Below are positions 1 through 13,700 of a stretch of 64,000 bases of DNA, piece by piece. The first letter of the stretch is position 1. The number at the start of each line of letters is the position of its first letter. The position numbers and the translations under genes were made by a program. The stretch comes from Calliopum simillimum (taxonomy: Eukaryota; Arthropoda; Insecta; Diptera; Lauxaniidae): positions 77,385,697 through 77,449,696 of the forward strand of contig OX638371.1 of assembly GCA_951812925.1 (NCBI GenBank). Reading direction: 5' to 3'. The notes beneath the pieces are model-generated. The model was given only the letters and a program-made list of their open reading frames with translations. It was not told the DNA's origin and searched no databases.

Positions 1-839
1 CTCATTTTCTCCGACGATCCAAATATGTCTTTGATTAAAAAAAAAAAAAATTTGTTTTTTCAAAATGAACAACAACTATAACTTGCATTATTATTATTGT
101 TGTTGTCTCTTTTTTACTAATTTATCTACCTTTATGGAAATACGATACTACTTTTTACGTGGATAGAGGCGCGAAAATATTGAAAACAGCAAAAATAAAG
201 CACAAATTTTTGGTGAAATACTTATAGTTTTCGTTTTTCAGCTACATACTCGTACATTCATATTATCATTATTAGATGAAAGCACTCAGAAAATGTCTCT
301 TTGATGTAGAGCATTTTGGCAGACTATTCTTTCTGCGATATGCAAAACTATGAATTAGATATATTTTAATATGGTAGACATTTTTATTGCTTATGGCATT
401 GCTCTGGAACTATTTTTGTTTAATAGTTCTAAAATCAAAAATTCCACTTCGTTAATGTTTATAGGTTGTTGTCCTATGTTTCTCCAATGCCTATTACGAT
501 CTTTTGAAAAACAAATTATTAAAAAGTTTGTTTAATGTTTATAACAAAGAATGCCAAAGGTCAAAAGACTATGAAGCACTTAAATATTTACTTGTAAGTC
601 AAGGCCATACAAACGTAAATCCGTTGAAAACCATAAAAGTGTAAAATAAGCTTACTCATTTTCACAATCTACAAAGCATCTGGATAACAAATTCATTCAG
701 CGCTCCAAGATTTTCGGAGATTAGACTCCATACATGTCAAAGCTCAATTCGAGACATATGTAGCTAAATTTGAGGCTGAAATACTCCCTGAAAACCTTCC
801 CACAAAAAAAAATGTTGGAAAGCAGAATTATCGAATAGA

Positions 840-1232
840 ATCTGTCTGTGGACTTTTGACAAAACAACCTAACTCGAGGTAAGACAATTCTCCAGGATTT
901 AAGTCATATATATGAACATCAAATACGCTTCTTTTTGTATAATCACCATATCTCTATGGTTTCCAGTTCCACAGATATAAGGGAATCCCATAATTTACGC
1001 AAGTTTTGAACTTAGCGCCAGTCGTGTGGTAATGTGTTGCTAACCAAAATAAGAGAATAATTTGATAGCTCACAGTTGAAGATTAGTAAAAATGTATTGA
1101 AAATGGAGATTTAACGCTAGATCACCGAAATTGAGCCACATTATTGAAAAGCAGTTAAACAGTTTTTTAACCTCTCCTGAAAAGTTGCCAATTTCGAGTT
1201 AGGTTGTCTTGTCAAAAAGACACTGATACATA
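840..1232. repeat. Inverted repeat, about 390 bp
   Basis: The left arm around 845-900 contains TTTTGACAAAACAACCTAAC. The right arm around 1180-1222 carries the imperfect reverse complement (GTTAGGTTGTCTTGTCAAAA). The arms are about 50 bp with mismatches and the loop about 270 bp. It is a probable decayed fold-back element; no target duplication was found. Confidence 0.5.
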
Positions 1233-1905
1233 TGTATTATTAGTTTGTACTAAATATTTTCAAAAATTGCACTGTGCAACACGATATTTTAAATAATATA
1301 TCTATAATTTTTTTTTTTTTTTGGTTAATTTAGGGTCGCTCATTTCGAATTCAGCAACTATTTGTCTCTGTCTAGTCTGATCCATGTTTTGAAAGTGCAG
1401 AAATGATATTTTTAGGCATATGGCGCTCTTTCGGAAAGATATTGTTTTGATCGCCTTCATTAAACTCTATCTTAATTTTTTTATTTTTTTTTTTTTTTTG
1501 ATCATTACTTTCCGAGATGTCAATTCTTTGTATACAAAAGACTCAATTTTATTTGTATGGAGCTGATGGACCTCTACTTTGAGTGAAGATAACTTAAAAA
1601 GGAAGGATTCAATTGAAAAGGTTTAAAGTTAAGGTTGAATGATGCTGGCTACAGCAATCTGTGAAATACACAATATTCTGGATACCCGCTATCTGCCCGC
1701 AAAGAACGTTATCTTCAGTTTAAAGTAAGGATAACTTAGACCTCAGACCTAATAAAAAAGAACGATTGCAAGATTCCTAATCAGCATCCAAAAATTACCC
1801 AAAAACAAAAAAGATCTCATTTTATATATTTTTCTCCAAATTTGTTGCAATGTTTGTTCGAATAAAATTTATAAAAGTTGAAAAGTATTAAATTATATCT
1901 ATATA

Positions 1906-2815
1906 TACAGGGTGTATTGCATTAGGTTACGAAGCTGAGGAGTTATAGGGTTAAAACTGATTTTCTGACTTGTTTGAAAAAAAAAATGTTCTTGGTTCAC
2001 CCTAACATTTTAGAGTAAATATTTCTATGGCGAAGTTTTAGCTAACTGTAAGAGCTTTCAGATTGTGTGTATGGTTTATAGGGTTTAGAAGAATTTTTGC
2101 AAAGTTCTGGACCTTTAATGTTGATATTTCAATTTTTTTCTCCCATTTTTTGACTTTGGCGGCCATTTTAGTATGAAAAAGGTCCTATTATCATATCTTT
2201 TTATAATTTTTTGGAAATTCTCGTTCAATTTCCTTTAATTCGATAGTACATTTATCTTACCAAGTTCTTAAGTTGACGTCGGAAAAAATACTTTTCTACG
2301 TAACATACGGGCTACTCATATGCGTTGCGCTGCATATGATGGGCGAGCTACACGCGCTGCCCTTTATCTACTGGAGCCATCAAACGGATTGTTCTTGAAA
2401 AGTATTTTTTTCTGAACTCAAACTTTAAAATTGTTGAGACAAATGTACCACAAAATTAAAGAAAATTGAACGAGGTTTTAAAAAAAAATTATAAAAAGCT
2501 ATGTTAATATGACCTTTATTATACTAAAATGGCCGCCAAAGTCAGAAAATGGGGGAAAAAATTAAAATATCAACTTTAAAGGTCCAGAACTTTGCGAAAT
2601 CCTTTTAAACCCTATAAACCATATGCACTATCTAAAAACTCTTACAATTAGCTAAATCTTCGCCATAAAAAAGTTTTCTCCAAAACGTTAGGGTGATTCA
2701 AGAACATTTTTTTTCTGAAGCATTATAGACCCCCCTCCAGGTGCAATTTTTTGTTAGCCTAGACCTCCTCTAACACCTCCCAGAAACTGCGTAACCTTAT
2801 GCAATACACCCTGTA
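1906..2815. mobile_element. Fold-back element, family FB1 copy 1
   Basis: The ends read ACAGGGTGTATTGC and GCAATACACCCTGT and are exact inverted repeats flanked by TATA. The inverted similarity runs far inwards: GGTTACGAAGCTGAGG pairs with the right arm near 2780, and the TTTGGCGGCCATTTTAGTAT box at 2156 pairs with the one at 2520. Nearly the whole 0.9 kb can fold back on itself. It has no ORF. Related copies lie at 24960-25817 and 54580-55490. TA flanks suggest a Tc1/mariner-type non-autonomous element, which is an inference. Confidence 0.8.
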
Positions 2816-2839
2816 TATCGAAAACGTGATACAGAAAGT

Positions 2840-3150
2840 GTTTTCAAATAGCTATAAAGTTTTTGAATAACATCGAAGAAGATTTTTTAATCAAAATGCT
2901 ATTAAAAACTTTTAAAAAAAATCGGCGAAGCGAAATGGACTTCGCCTTTGAAAAAATCGTCAATAAATATTGAAAATATCAGCGAATTTAAACTCACAAT
3001 ACTGTTGAATAATATTGACAAAGTCCAAAATATTGGAAATAATGTAAAAATTATCAAAGAAATGTTATGAATCTTAGAAAAAGTCGTAAGACAGTGGAAA
3101 AATACTGAAAAATTTACAGAAAAACTACCAAATCTATTGAGAAAAGTTAT
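2840..3150. repeat. Degenerate GAAAAATATTG-type repeat
   Basis: A low-complexity stretch made of variants of TTGAAAATAT and GAAAAATCG, with no strict period. Similar texture recurs at 7797-8170 on the same strand and at 46455-46935 on the opposite strand. Confidence 0.45.
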
Positions 3151-3893
3151 GTCTGACCGACTTCGGACATCTGAATTTTTATTTGGATACTGACAATTTT
3201 AAGCGTTTTGTTTATATCTTATATGTGGTGAAAAGGATATTTACTCAGGTGCATTACTCATTTCATTTTTAAGGCCAGAGAAGCTTAGAATTAATTTTGG
3301 GTCAAAAGATAAGGGTTTCATGAATATTGACTATTATTCCGTTTTATTTCATGGATTGAACAAATTTAACATATACGTCCTTATATGTATATTTATACTT
3401 AAAAGAGACTCGAGTAGACTCGTAATGTTTCATAAAATTTATAAAATAGTCTAATGAGCTACAAAAGCCTTTTGGTGCTTATTCATAAAGTAAGACTACA
3501 TTGCTCTACAAACGGTATGCCTTTAAAGCTTTGAAGTTTTTTTTATGAAAATGTACAAAAACTACAAAAGCTAGTTTATGTGCAGTCATAAATGTTCAAG
3601 AAGAAAAATATGTTATTTGAAATCAAATTGGAAAATAAATAAAAAAATTATTAAAAAAACACAACATTTTAATTTTTAAGCCCAGCTCTTTTCTAGACTT
3701 CAATTTGCTTGCCGTACTTTATGCCAGCTGACTTATTTACCAGTACCACTTAACGCTGTTGCTATAAGTATACTGCTATTAAATTAAAAATTTCACCCAA
3801 GCGATCTCTATAATTTCTCTCACTAATATGTTTTTTCCATTTCTTTTGTTACATTTTATGTCTTCTTTCTTCATTTGAAAACTCTCTACATAG

Positions 3894-4765
3894 GGCTGAA
3901 AAAGAGAAGTCCAAATTCCAATCTGAGGTCTATGAATTGCTCAGCCAAATCGAATCCTACAACAAGGAAAAAATCGTCTCTAGCAAACACATTGAAAGGC
4001 TGGAAGTAACGATTTCCGAATTGAATGTTAAGATCGAAGAAATTAATCGCACCGTTATCGACATTACATCGCACAAGGTTCGCCTCTCGCAAGAGAATAT
4101 TGAATTGATCAAGGACGTCCAAGATCTTAAGTCGCAATTGGACAGTGTCTCATATACCAAGAGTCAGGTCATCTCCCAATTGGAAGATGCACGTCGTCGC
4201 TTGGAAGATGAAGACCGTCGTCGCTCAATGTTGGAATCTTCTCTTCATCAATATGAAACCGAATTGGAATCAATTCGTCTTCAACTCGAAGAAGAGTCAG
4301 AGGCGCGCATTGACTTGGAACGTCAGTTGGTCAAGGCTAATGGTGATGCTGCTTCATGGCAAAGCAAATATAATGCCGAAGCAGCAGCACGTGCCGAAGA
4401 GTGCGAACAAATTCGCCGCAAATACCAATGTCGCATCACTGAATTGGAGGAATATGTCGAAACTTTGGTGGTTAAGGTTAACAATTTGGAGAAACAAAAG
4501 ACTCGCCTGTCTAGCGAAGTCGAAGTGCTCATTATTGATTTGGAGAAATCGAATAATACATGCCGCGAATTGCACAAGTCTGTTAACACTTTGGAGAAAC
4601 ACAATGTTGAGTTGAAGAGCCGCTTGGAGGAGACAATCATTTTGTACGAGAATAGCCAGCGTGACTTGAAGAATAGGCAATTGGACTTGCAACGCGCCGT
4701 TCATGAATTGGAGAAGGTCAAGGATGCCAACAATCAATTGGATCGTGAGAACAAGAAATTGGGAG
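3894..4765 (+). CDS. Prm: Prm coding exon, long form only
   Basis: The exon lies between acceptor ACATAG (3893) and donor GGGAG/GTAAG. It starts with the last base of a split codon, then reads [18 protein letters not shown]. It encodes 290 residues of uninterrupted coiled coil (first full codon 3895), including [18 protein letters not shown]. It is the largest exon in the window. Confidence 0.95.
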
Positions 4766-7700
4766 GTAAGTTGGTTGACAAGACAAACAGACAGGTAGAC
4801 AGATTTTCCAAGTTATTTATACGAAATTTGTTTTGGCAGATGATCTCCATGATGCAAAGAATACCATTAATGAAATGAACCGTCGTCTGCATGAATTGGA
4901 ACTTGAACTTCGCCGTTTGGAGAATGAACGCGATGAATTGACCGCTGCTTACAAGGAAGCTGAAGCTGTAAGTTATTGATTGAGTTGAATGTTTATGATT
5001 TGTTGAACTGGAACTGAATGTTGTTATTTCATTTTGTAGGGTCGCAAGGCTGAAGAACAACGTGCTCAACGTTTATCTTCTGAATATGGACAATACCGTC
5101 ACGATGCCGAACGTCGTTTGGCCGAGAAGGATGAAGAGGTTGAATGCATTCGGTAAGTTATTCTGATCTATGGAATATATTGTTTTATTTGGAAATTTAA
5201 AAGAAAAAACGATTTGGAAAATTTGTATTCGAAAGTTCATAGAAATGTGTCGCTATCAGTTTTATAAAGTGAAAATTGCCATCCTGCCGATATCACCGAA
5301 AGTTTTCTCAACAAAACACTTAGTTTTAGGTGATATCTGTACAACTCATTGAGGAAGAAACCCAAAACAAAAAAAGCTTTCTTATTGTTACACACAAATA
5401 TGAGGAGATTAAAAATACTTTGAACAAGCCGGAAATAACTTAATAGCCTCCCAAAACCAAAAAATCGAAATGATGACATCATCATGCAAGGTGACGTTTT
5501 TTAGCAACGCCAAGAAACCTTGATTTCTTATTTATTGATTAAATCACAAATCATTGTAGTAGCATAGTGGCGTAGATATTTTGAAATTAGAAAGGGGACA
5601 AGCAACTCATGTTGGAAATTTAAATTCTAAATAAAATATGAAGGAAATATCTCGACAGTAATTGGATTGGGGCGCTAACCTCTGGGATGAATTTGTCCAA
5701 AATCGTCTCGAAAAATATTAGAGAGAATTTAAAAGCTTTCTTTGAATAAACACAGTGCACAGTACAACACGAAAAATTCAAACAACTTTTTGAATGCTGC
5801 TCCAGAATTTACATGATGTTACTGAAAAACCCTTTCTGGGTTTTAATATTTTGGCTCCAGGTCGAATTTAATAGTACATACTATATAAATTGGGTTCATT
5901 ACTGCTTTTTTAAAGTTGCCACGGCTATAAGTCGTAAATCGTTTGAGATTTTGTTTTCCAATCTTCAACACAAATGTAGATACAGACAAAAGGACCCGAA
6001 AAAACTGACACAAAAATGCTGAAAAATTATACCATTTTTGGTCATAACTACAAAACAGTTCCGTATCTTGAAAAACAACACTGGCTAACAAATTTCGAAA
6101 AAAGTTTCGACTGGAGAAGAGGATGATGTTTCTTAAGTAATTTGGGTGCGCTGAATTCAAATCTGGCGCCAGAAATGCGCCAAAAAATTCATTACGTATT
6201 TTTTGGGACAAAAGCATGCTGGGAGACTATTGCTGGACTCTTATACATGAAACGGACCCAACAACATACTAACGATGTTCAAACACTGCCATTCACTTTT
6301 GAATTGTTAAACATTTTCAAATAAATTAATGGATTTCTTGAAAAAAAAAAAAAATGTGTTATTGTGTTTCGAAAACCTGACCTGATAGAGAAAAACCGAT
6401 TGCAGATTCGAATTCAGCGCACCAAATAACCCTAAGAACACTATCGTGTAGACCAGTGCAATTAAAACAATATTATAGTCATGACTAACCTGAATGTTGC
6501 CAATAGCATTCGAGTACTCCTTGATACCGGGTTGTGCCTACACAACCACGATTATCTTATTTCCTAATTTGAAAATTTTCGAATAAAAAATTATTTTTTA
6601 AATTTTTCGAGAATTTTATGATTTTGAGGTACAAAAACGGTAGCAAGGCGTACTCGAATGAAATTGTTATTCTATAAAAAGTTGTTCAATTTAGACTTGA
6701 CTACAGTGCTGTTTTAATTTTTTGGCAAAATACGGAACAACCTAAAAAATACGGAAAGGTTTGGTAGCTATAACCGAAAATACTATAAATTTTTGGCGTT
6801 TTTCTGATTTTGAGGATCAAGACCCAATTTTTTCGGGTCATTTCTTTGAATACTTTCTTTCTCTGAACCTATATCTAAAACCTTGTTGAAGATGGGAAAA
6901 TGCAATCTAGAACGGTTTACGGGATATAGCAGTGGCAACTTTGAAAAAGCAAGCTTGAGCGCAAATATACTATAAATCCAGAGCAAAACTCAGATAGTGT
7001 TTTGGTGGTCACATCAAGTACTTTCAGGAACAGCACTCAAAAAGTTATTGTATTCGATGACCTCAAAAATGTTGCACAATGTTATATTATCTATGAATGA
7101 AGTAGATTTTATCCAAAATCTAAAGTTATTGTACACAGGGACAGAAGTTAAGGTGCTCGCTAGTAAGAAAGAGTTGAAATATTTAAAAATCGACATGTAT
7201 TGAATAAGTTAGAATATACATTGGAGTGGCCCAAAATTTTAAAATTTTATTGGAATTGCGCTCCTATGGCACCAAAATGTTCTCTTTGATGTTAATAGGC
7301 ACTACGTAAAATTTGGTCCATTTCAGAGAACATTTGACGCATCCCAAACCAAACCATTTTAAAAACTGAAAAGTGGTCCTATATGTATATGGAAAAACTG
7401 TAAACTCTTTATATGGATTTTGAGCCGTTTAATCCGAATCTGCATTCAATTTTTCTGAAAGTTCGGTAGTTTTGAAGATACTGTTCATTCAATGTGGAAA
7501 ATTAAAATACGAAATGGAACGACCAATATCTCCAAAACTATTGAACTTATGAAGAAATAAATTGCTGAATGCATATAACATTAACATTTTATATTTCAAA
7601 ATACAAATTTTTTCATATTCAGGACCACTTTTCGGTTTTTCGAATGGTTTGAGATGCATCAAATATTCTCTGAAATGGACCAAACTTTACGTATTGCTTA

Positions 7701-10700
7701 TTTTCAACAATGGGAATATCTTGGTGCCATAGGAGCGAAATTCCAAGCAAATTATTTTTTTTTACACAAATTTGGACCAGTCTAATATACATATTAAAGA
7801 AATCGAAAAATTTTGAAGAGTTAAAAAATTACTAAGAAGTTGGAAAATGTTAAAAACTATATAAAAAATAACAAACTCCAAAGATATATGAAAGATTGAG
7901 ACAATTGCAGGAATCGAAAAATATTGAAAAAATTGAGTTGAGTTAGAAAACTTGAAAAAAGTTGAGAAATATGTATTAAAGAAAAGATTTCTTTAGAAAA
8001 AAATAAGAAAAAGAAAATGTTGAAAAATTTAAAATTATGGAAAGTTGAAGAAATCGAAAACAGTAAAAAAAAAATTTGAAAATTTTGAGAAAAAAGGTTC
8101 AACAAGTTGAAAAATATTAAAAAATCGAAAATCTTAGAAAACTTCGAAAATAGAAATATTGAAAAAAATCAGGTAAGTAAATGGTAGTTTTCAAACTTAA
8201 AATAACTTATAAAAATTCTACACAAGAAAAGATAATTTTGTGAATCCTTTGTAGGTAATATATTTAGCTGTAGTACCTCAATTTCAGAGATAAAAGTTTT
8301 CGAGCTTGAATGAAGCTAGGCACTTTTTACAAGATAAGCTACTTTTCTTAAACGTATTGTATATTCTTGGAGCATAGGAAACTACAAAAACTCTTCCATA
8401 AAATGTATTTTGGATAAGAGCAAATATATTGTGATGTTTTATTCGTGCAACTGAATATACGTAAATTAGGTAAATCACATACATATATATACATATTTTA
8501 ATGGAATACAATATTGAAAAGATATAAAATTAATGGTTTTAACCACTTATATTTCTTTACCCTCTCTCTACGTACGGCTCTGTTACATGTGATTGTTTTT
8601 TTTTTATAAAGTGGCATTTGAAGGACACATGTCATTATGTCAATGATAGTTTTTTAATTTACATTTCCCATTAAAAAATTCGATTGCATTCTGCATTGCA
8701 ATTTGTAGGTTTCTTCTTATTACAGCAACAGGAAACAGTTCTTTGGGTTACGATCTATTTTGTATTTAGTACGAATTTAAAAATTGCTCGCAGTGGACAT
8801 AAATATCTAAAGAAAGTTGTTAATTATTATCAATATAATTAAGTGTAGCGCATAACTCCTCACTCTATCTATCAAAACATACAGATTTTACTTTTTAAAA
8901 GAAAAATAAGTGAGTTGGTGATTGCTACTATAATTTTAAATGTTATATCTGAAGTTCTTTTCAATTTTGCCATTAAAGAGCAGCTTATGTAATACGGTCC
9001 TACTGAAGCAGTAACACTTGAAATACTATCTTGGAACATCTTTTTATGATTTTTATGTAAAATTTGGATATAAACTGCAAATATTTTTGAAAGGTATGAA
9101 GAATATTTTATTTTTTGATTGCAATTGAGTATGTCCGAATATGGCGATAAAATTAAAATTTGAATGTAATGATGTTCACTGAGATCCTGCAAATATCATG
9201 TAATAATTCATAAAATTTCATAATTTTCTTCAACTGAATCTCTGTGGAGTTTGAGAATGATGTTCATAAATAAAAGTAAACCTCACTGCATCATTGACTC
9301 CGAGCTTTCCATGCATTAAGTGAATAATATCTGTGCAAAGATGGCAAAACTACGTATCGCATGTTTTCATAATTTTTCAGGTGAGCCAATTTGAGTTTTC
9401 AGTTGATATGAAAAAATCACTATATTCGGGTTTTGAAGTTGATTTTCTAAGGAAAAACAAGTTCTAGAGCAAATCTGGTCTTACCAGCTTGTAGATCTCA
9501 CAATACCATGGGCTACATAACTCATTTCCATATATAATGTTCGATACCTAGTTTTGCCATCTTGCACTGATATTATTTAATAGTGATGGCCAATTGAAAC
9601 AAATGCAATGCGTATTTAACTTATATAATTCCAAAGCTTCTGATATTTCTAAGAGCTTAATCACAAAACTTACTTTTTCTCTTTGACCATCACTGATGTA
9701 AAAGAACAAGCTTTCAACTTATTTAAAAAAATTTATTTTGTGCTTTCACACACAATCTCTTTAGATTTTTCTTCATTTATTTAGTAGTAGTATTCCTTCC
9801 TTACTGTTTGTTTATTTCTTGCATACCAAAAACAAACTAGAAAAAATTTTTCTACCGGCACAAAGATTTTCTATGTCGATACTTAAAAAATAACGACTTT
9901 AGTAGTGATGAGCAAAACAAGACCAAGACTAAGACCATAGAAGTCTTTGCCTTGGTCTTGTTCTTTCACATTGAGTCTTAGCCTTGGTCTTGGTCTTGGT
10001 TTTGATATTGAGTCTTGAGTCTTGGTCTTGGTCTTGAAAAAATTTCTAAAGATTGTTGAGTATTCAGAATTTCCAAACCTTATTTTTGCAAAGCAGTTAG
10101 GTTTTTAAGATGCCAAATTTCGAATTGAAATATGATTTTATGCTCGAAAGGGGCGTGACACACCTATCAACTATAAATTCGCAAGATTTAAAAGCAGTCT
10201 TAGTCTTTACGATCTTCGTGAGAAAAACTAAGACCATAGCAGTCTTGGTCTTGGTCTTGCAATGATATCAGCGTCTAAGTCTTGGTCTTTGTCTTCCAAA
10301 ATTACCAAGACCAAAAATCAAGACTAAGACTAATTTTGCTCATCACTAGACTTTAGAAAACAATGAAAATTTTTCTTGAAAATCTCTATTTCAAATACAT
10401 AAAAAACTTAGCAAATTTTCCGCCTCTGAGAAAATTATAAAAAATATGTGCGCACTCTCCGCATATCTTGAAACTATTTCCAGAAAAAAATTGATGTAAT
10501 CGATATTGGTTTAAAAGTAATTAACAATATAGTAAAAGAATATGTGTGAATTTTTTCAAAATTTTCCGAGATATTTTATAATTTTTGACAAATTGGCCCA
10601 AAAAAAAAAAAAAAAAAATTAATACGTTCCAAAAAATGCAAAAACACTCACACATATTCCTAAGGCGATTCTAAGCATTTTATTCCATATGCACTTTTAT

Positions 10701-13700
10701 CGTAAGATGTCTTGTTTTACTCTACTACCTAGTGTTAAAAAAAAAAACTTGCACGGCGTCACTATATTGTTAATAAGTTTTGAATCAATACTGATTACCA
10801 AAATTTTTTTCCGGGATATAGTTCCTATCTATGTGGAAAGTGTCCACATATTTTTTGTAATTTTCTCAGAGGCGGAGAATTTGCATAAATTTTTATTTAA
10901 ATGAAAAGTTCTGATCGAAAAAAAAAATATCATTTTAGAAAAAAAAAATTCTAAACAAATCATTACTAGCTGCTCCAAAAAAAAGATATTTTTTTAGAGA
11001 CTTCTTCATGTTTAAATTCGTATGTACTTGAGAAATTTTTGGCCAATTTTCACTTATCTGCTACTAAATTGCTCATGGACTAGAATTCAAGTCTTTAAGA
11101 AATGTTTGTGATAACTTAAAGATACCTATAACCTGCATTTAACGATTTTGGTAAAATTTCTTAAACTATATCAAGTCCTTACTCGGAGATATACCTGAAA
11201 ATTAAATATTTATATATGTTATGATGGTAACAGATTAACGCTAGCCGTTGTAGTCGCAGATCGTCTTAAAACATCTTAACGTTAGCTGTTACCATTATAT
11301 TGGCACCCCACGTTGGGCGCCATTTGAAATAATTTATTGTTCCTTGAAAGGATTTTATGTTTTTAAAATATTTCTTTGGATCTAAAAAATTGTAGTATTA
11401 GTCTTCATTATTTTTATTCAGCTGAATGCAAAAAATTTATATTTTTACATATAAATTTGTAAAATCAAATAAACATCACAGATGAAAATAATATAAAATC
11501 ATACAAAGTAAAAGTAATTATTTAATAGTAAATATTGTACCCTTTAAAACATTTATTTTCAAAAGTTGATTCCTTAATCTAATATTTAGTTATTATATAA
11601 ATCGCCATATTATGACATCTCAATAAAAACATCACTGACATCACATTAGAAACATCATAGCCACCACCAGTCAGTGATCAATCAATCAGATCAAAACATT
11701 GACTTTGCGTTTATTTCTTTCTCAAATGTATTTCAAATGCAAAAATTTAAATGAGGAAATTCTTTTTTTAGCTGCACTCAAATCAACTTTCCTAACAACT
11801 GCCACCAATAAATAAATCAACGATCGCCAACTGAGACGACGATCGTCGATCGACGCCAACAGAAAGCACCACCAGTGACAGTGACGGTCCAAAGTGACCA
11901 CAACCACAAACGACAAAAGAGCAACCAACAACGAGAGCAAAATCTGCAATTTGTGTCTTTATTTCAAAAAAGTTGAAAGAACAACAAAAAGGAAAAACCA
12001 ATTGTATTCTAGCAATAAGAATAAATATCTTGTACTCACCCGCAACTCAGTTGCAACAGCATCACCGACAGCAGCAACCTATATCCCTCAGTACGCATCT
12101 CAATACGCACACACACATATTTACAGAGGAAGCCAACACTAACACTTAAAGGCACACAAAACACTTCAAGTACATATATATACACTCTCTCTTGTCAATA
12201 TGGCCCTCACCTACAGAAATCGCCCCTCGCGTGTACGTCACATGCTACAATCCACCTATGAGGACAATTATGGCTACACCATGAATTTCTATCAACCGAT
12301 GCTCGAATATTTAGATGCAAAAGCGAAAGGTCTACAGGTGAAGACGCCACATTTGCCGTGGACTAGCGAACGCGGCTTAAAACAGTATCGTTCCTCGAAT
12401 ACCGTTCGCAAGTATAACGCTGACGAGATTGTACGTCTATCGCGTGCCTGCGCCGCCCGAGCTGATGAGATTTTGCTAAACTTTCGCGTACAAAAGCGTT
12501 CGCCATTCAGTGTGAAGAAACTCGCCGACGCATCGCGTGTTACCAAGCATATTGAACCGGATACGGTAGTAGAACGATCGCGTGAACGTCGTCGTCGTCG
12601 TCAGGAAGAACTCGAGGATATCATAAAACAAGATACTTTAAAATTACTACAGCGCATACATAAAATGGAACTAGAAGGTGATGGTGTCATGAGCAATGAA
12701 TTCAAGCGTTCCATACGTGGTAAATCTGCTAGCGCGATCGCTCAAGCGTTAATCTCGGAATCGGAACGTAATATCAAATCGGCAAAGAAAGAAGAAGATG
12801 ATTTCATTGCACAGACCATGATACGGTCCAGTCGCGCCGCTAGTCGTATGCGTTCGGGTTCTCCAGATGGACGTATAACCCATCATGCAGCGCATATTGA
12901 ATTCATAGATGATCGTATGGTCGATAAACTCGATCATCGCGTTTCATCATCGCTATATAACGTGAAACGTCAGCTGTCGTCGCTTAATCAAAAGACAGTG
13001 GAATTTTATGCAGACTCCAGGTGTGGCATTGAGGATAAGTGTTGGATATGTCGCAAGGTGTTGCGAACACATCCAAAATTACATGATTATAGTTATATTT
13101 ATTACCTGCATTAGTGTGGATTGAAATGGGGGCGGTTGGGTTTTTTTCGTAAGGTATTTGCCATTTGTGGGTGTTAATAAGTAAGGGTGTGGGGTATTTA
13201 GTTTTGGCCAAAACGAAACATTCTTCTCGCCCTGGCTAATTTGGCAATTTCATTCATTCACAGCTCATTTGGCATACAGATTTTATAAAAACACACACAC
13301 ACACAAACCACATAATAATTCCTTGAATCCTCTTTAAAAGAACTCTTATGGCAGCCCCAATATGAACATGTACTATGGATATATAGGTTGAGTGCTGCTC
13401 ATGCTGCTGCTGCTGCTGTGACTACAACATACTGTCTGTGTTCAACAATAAATAATTAAAAGAACTAAGTTTTTTTCTGTTGAATTTCAATTGTTGGCGA
13501 ATTTATTTTTAAAATCCCATCATGTTTGTTTGTCTCGATGTTTTTATTCCAACTTGTGCGTTCACCTAGTGGTGGACTATGTTGGTAGCATTGTTTCGAT
13601 TTCTGGCATCTGCAGTGCATTCTTTAGATGCAGGTATTTCGAAAACATTGAAAACTTAGAGACAGTCAAGTCAATTCATTTAATGAGCTAATAGAAGGGA

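Larger units (their letters stand above)
1..3893 (+). other. Prm: Prm intron (partial), repeat-rich
   Basis: This is non-coding sequence upstream of the first paramyosin exon in the window, ending in a pyrimidine-rich stretch and AG at 3892-3893. The missing paramyosin N-terminus (about 145 residues if the protein is close to the 879 aa of Drosophila) must be encoded left of the window. I see no coding exon here. Recognisable contents are the inverted repeat at about 840-1232, the fold-back element at 1906-2815 and the degenerate A-rich stretch at 2840-3150. Confidence 0.75.

Noticed and set aside
3937..4878. Long open frame starting at 3937 and running past 4765
   Set aside because: The ATG is an internal Met of paramyosin. 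The frame crosses donor GGGAG/GTAAG into an intron, and the conserved protein continues at 4840 in another frame.
13021..13114. Extension of the miniparamyosin frame with CWICRK residues (zinc-finger-like)
   Set aside because: It lies after a phase-matched donor, and the Cys residues have no counterpart in the known short form. It is read-through into the intron.
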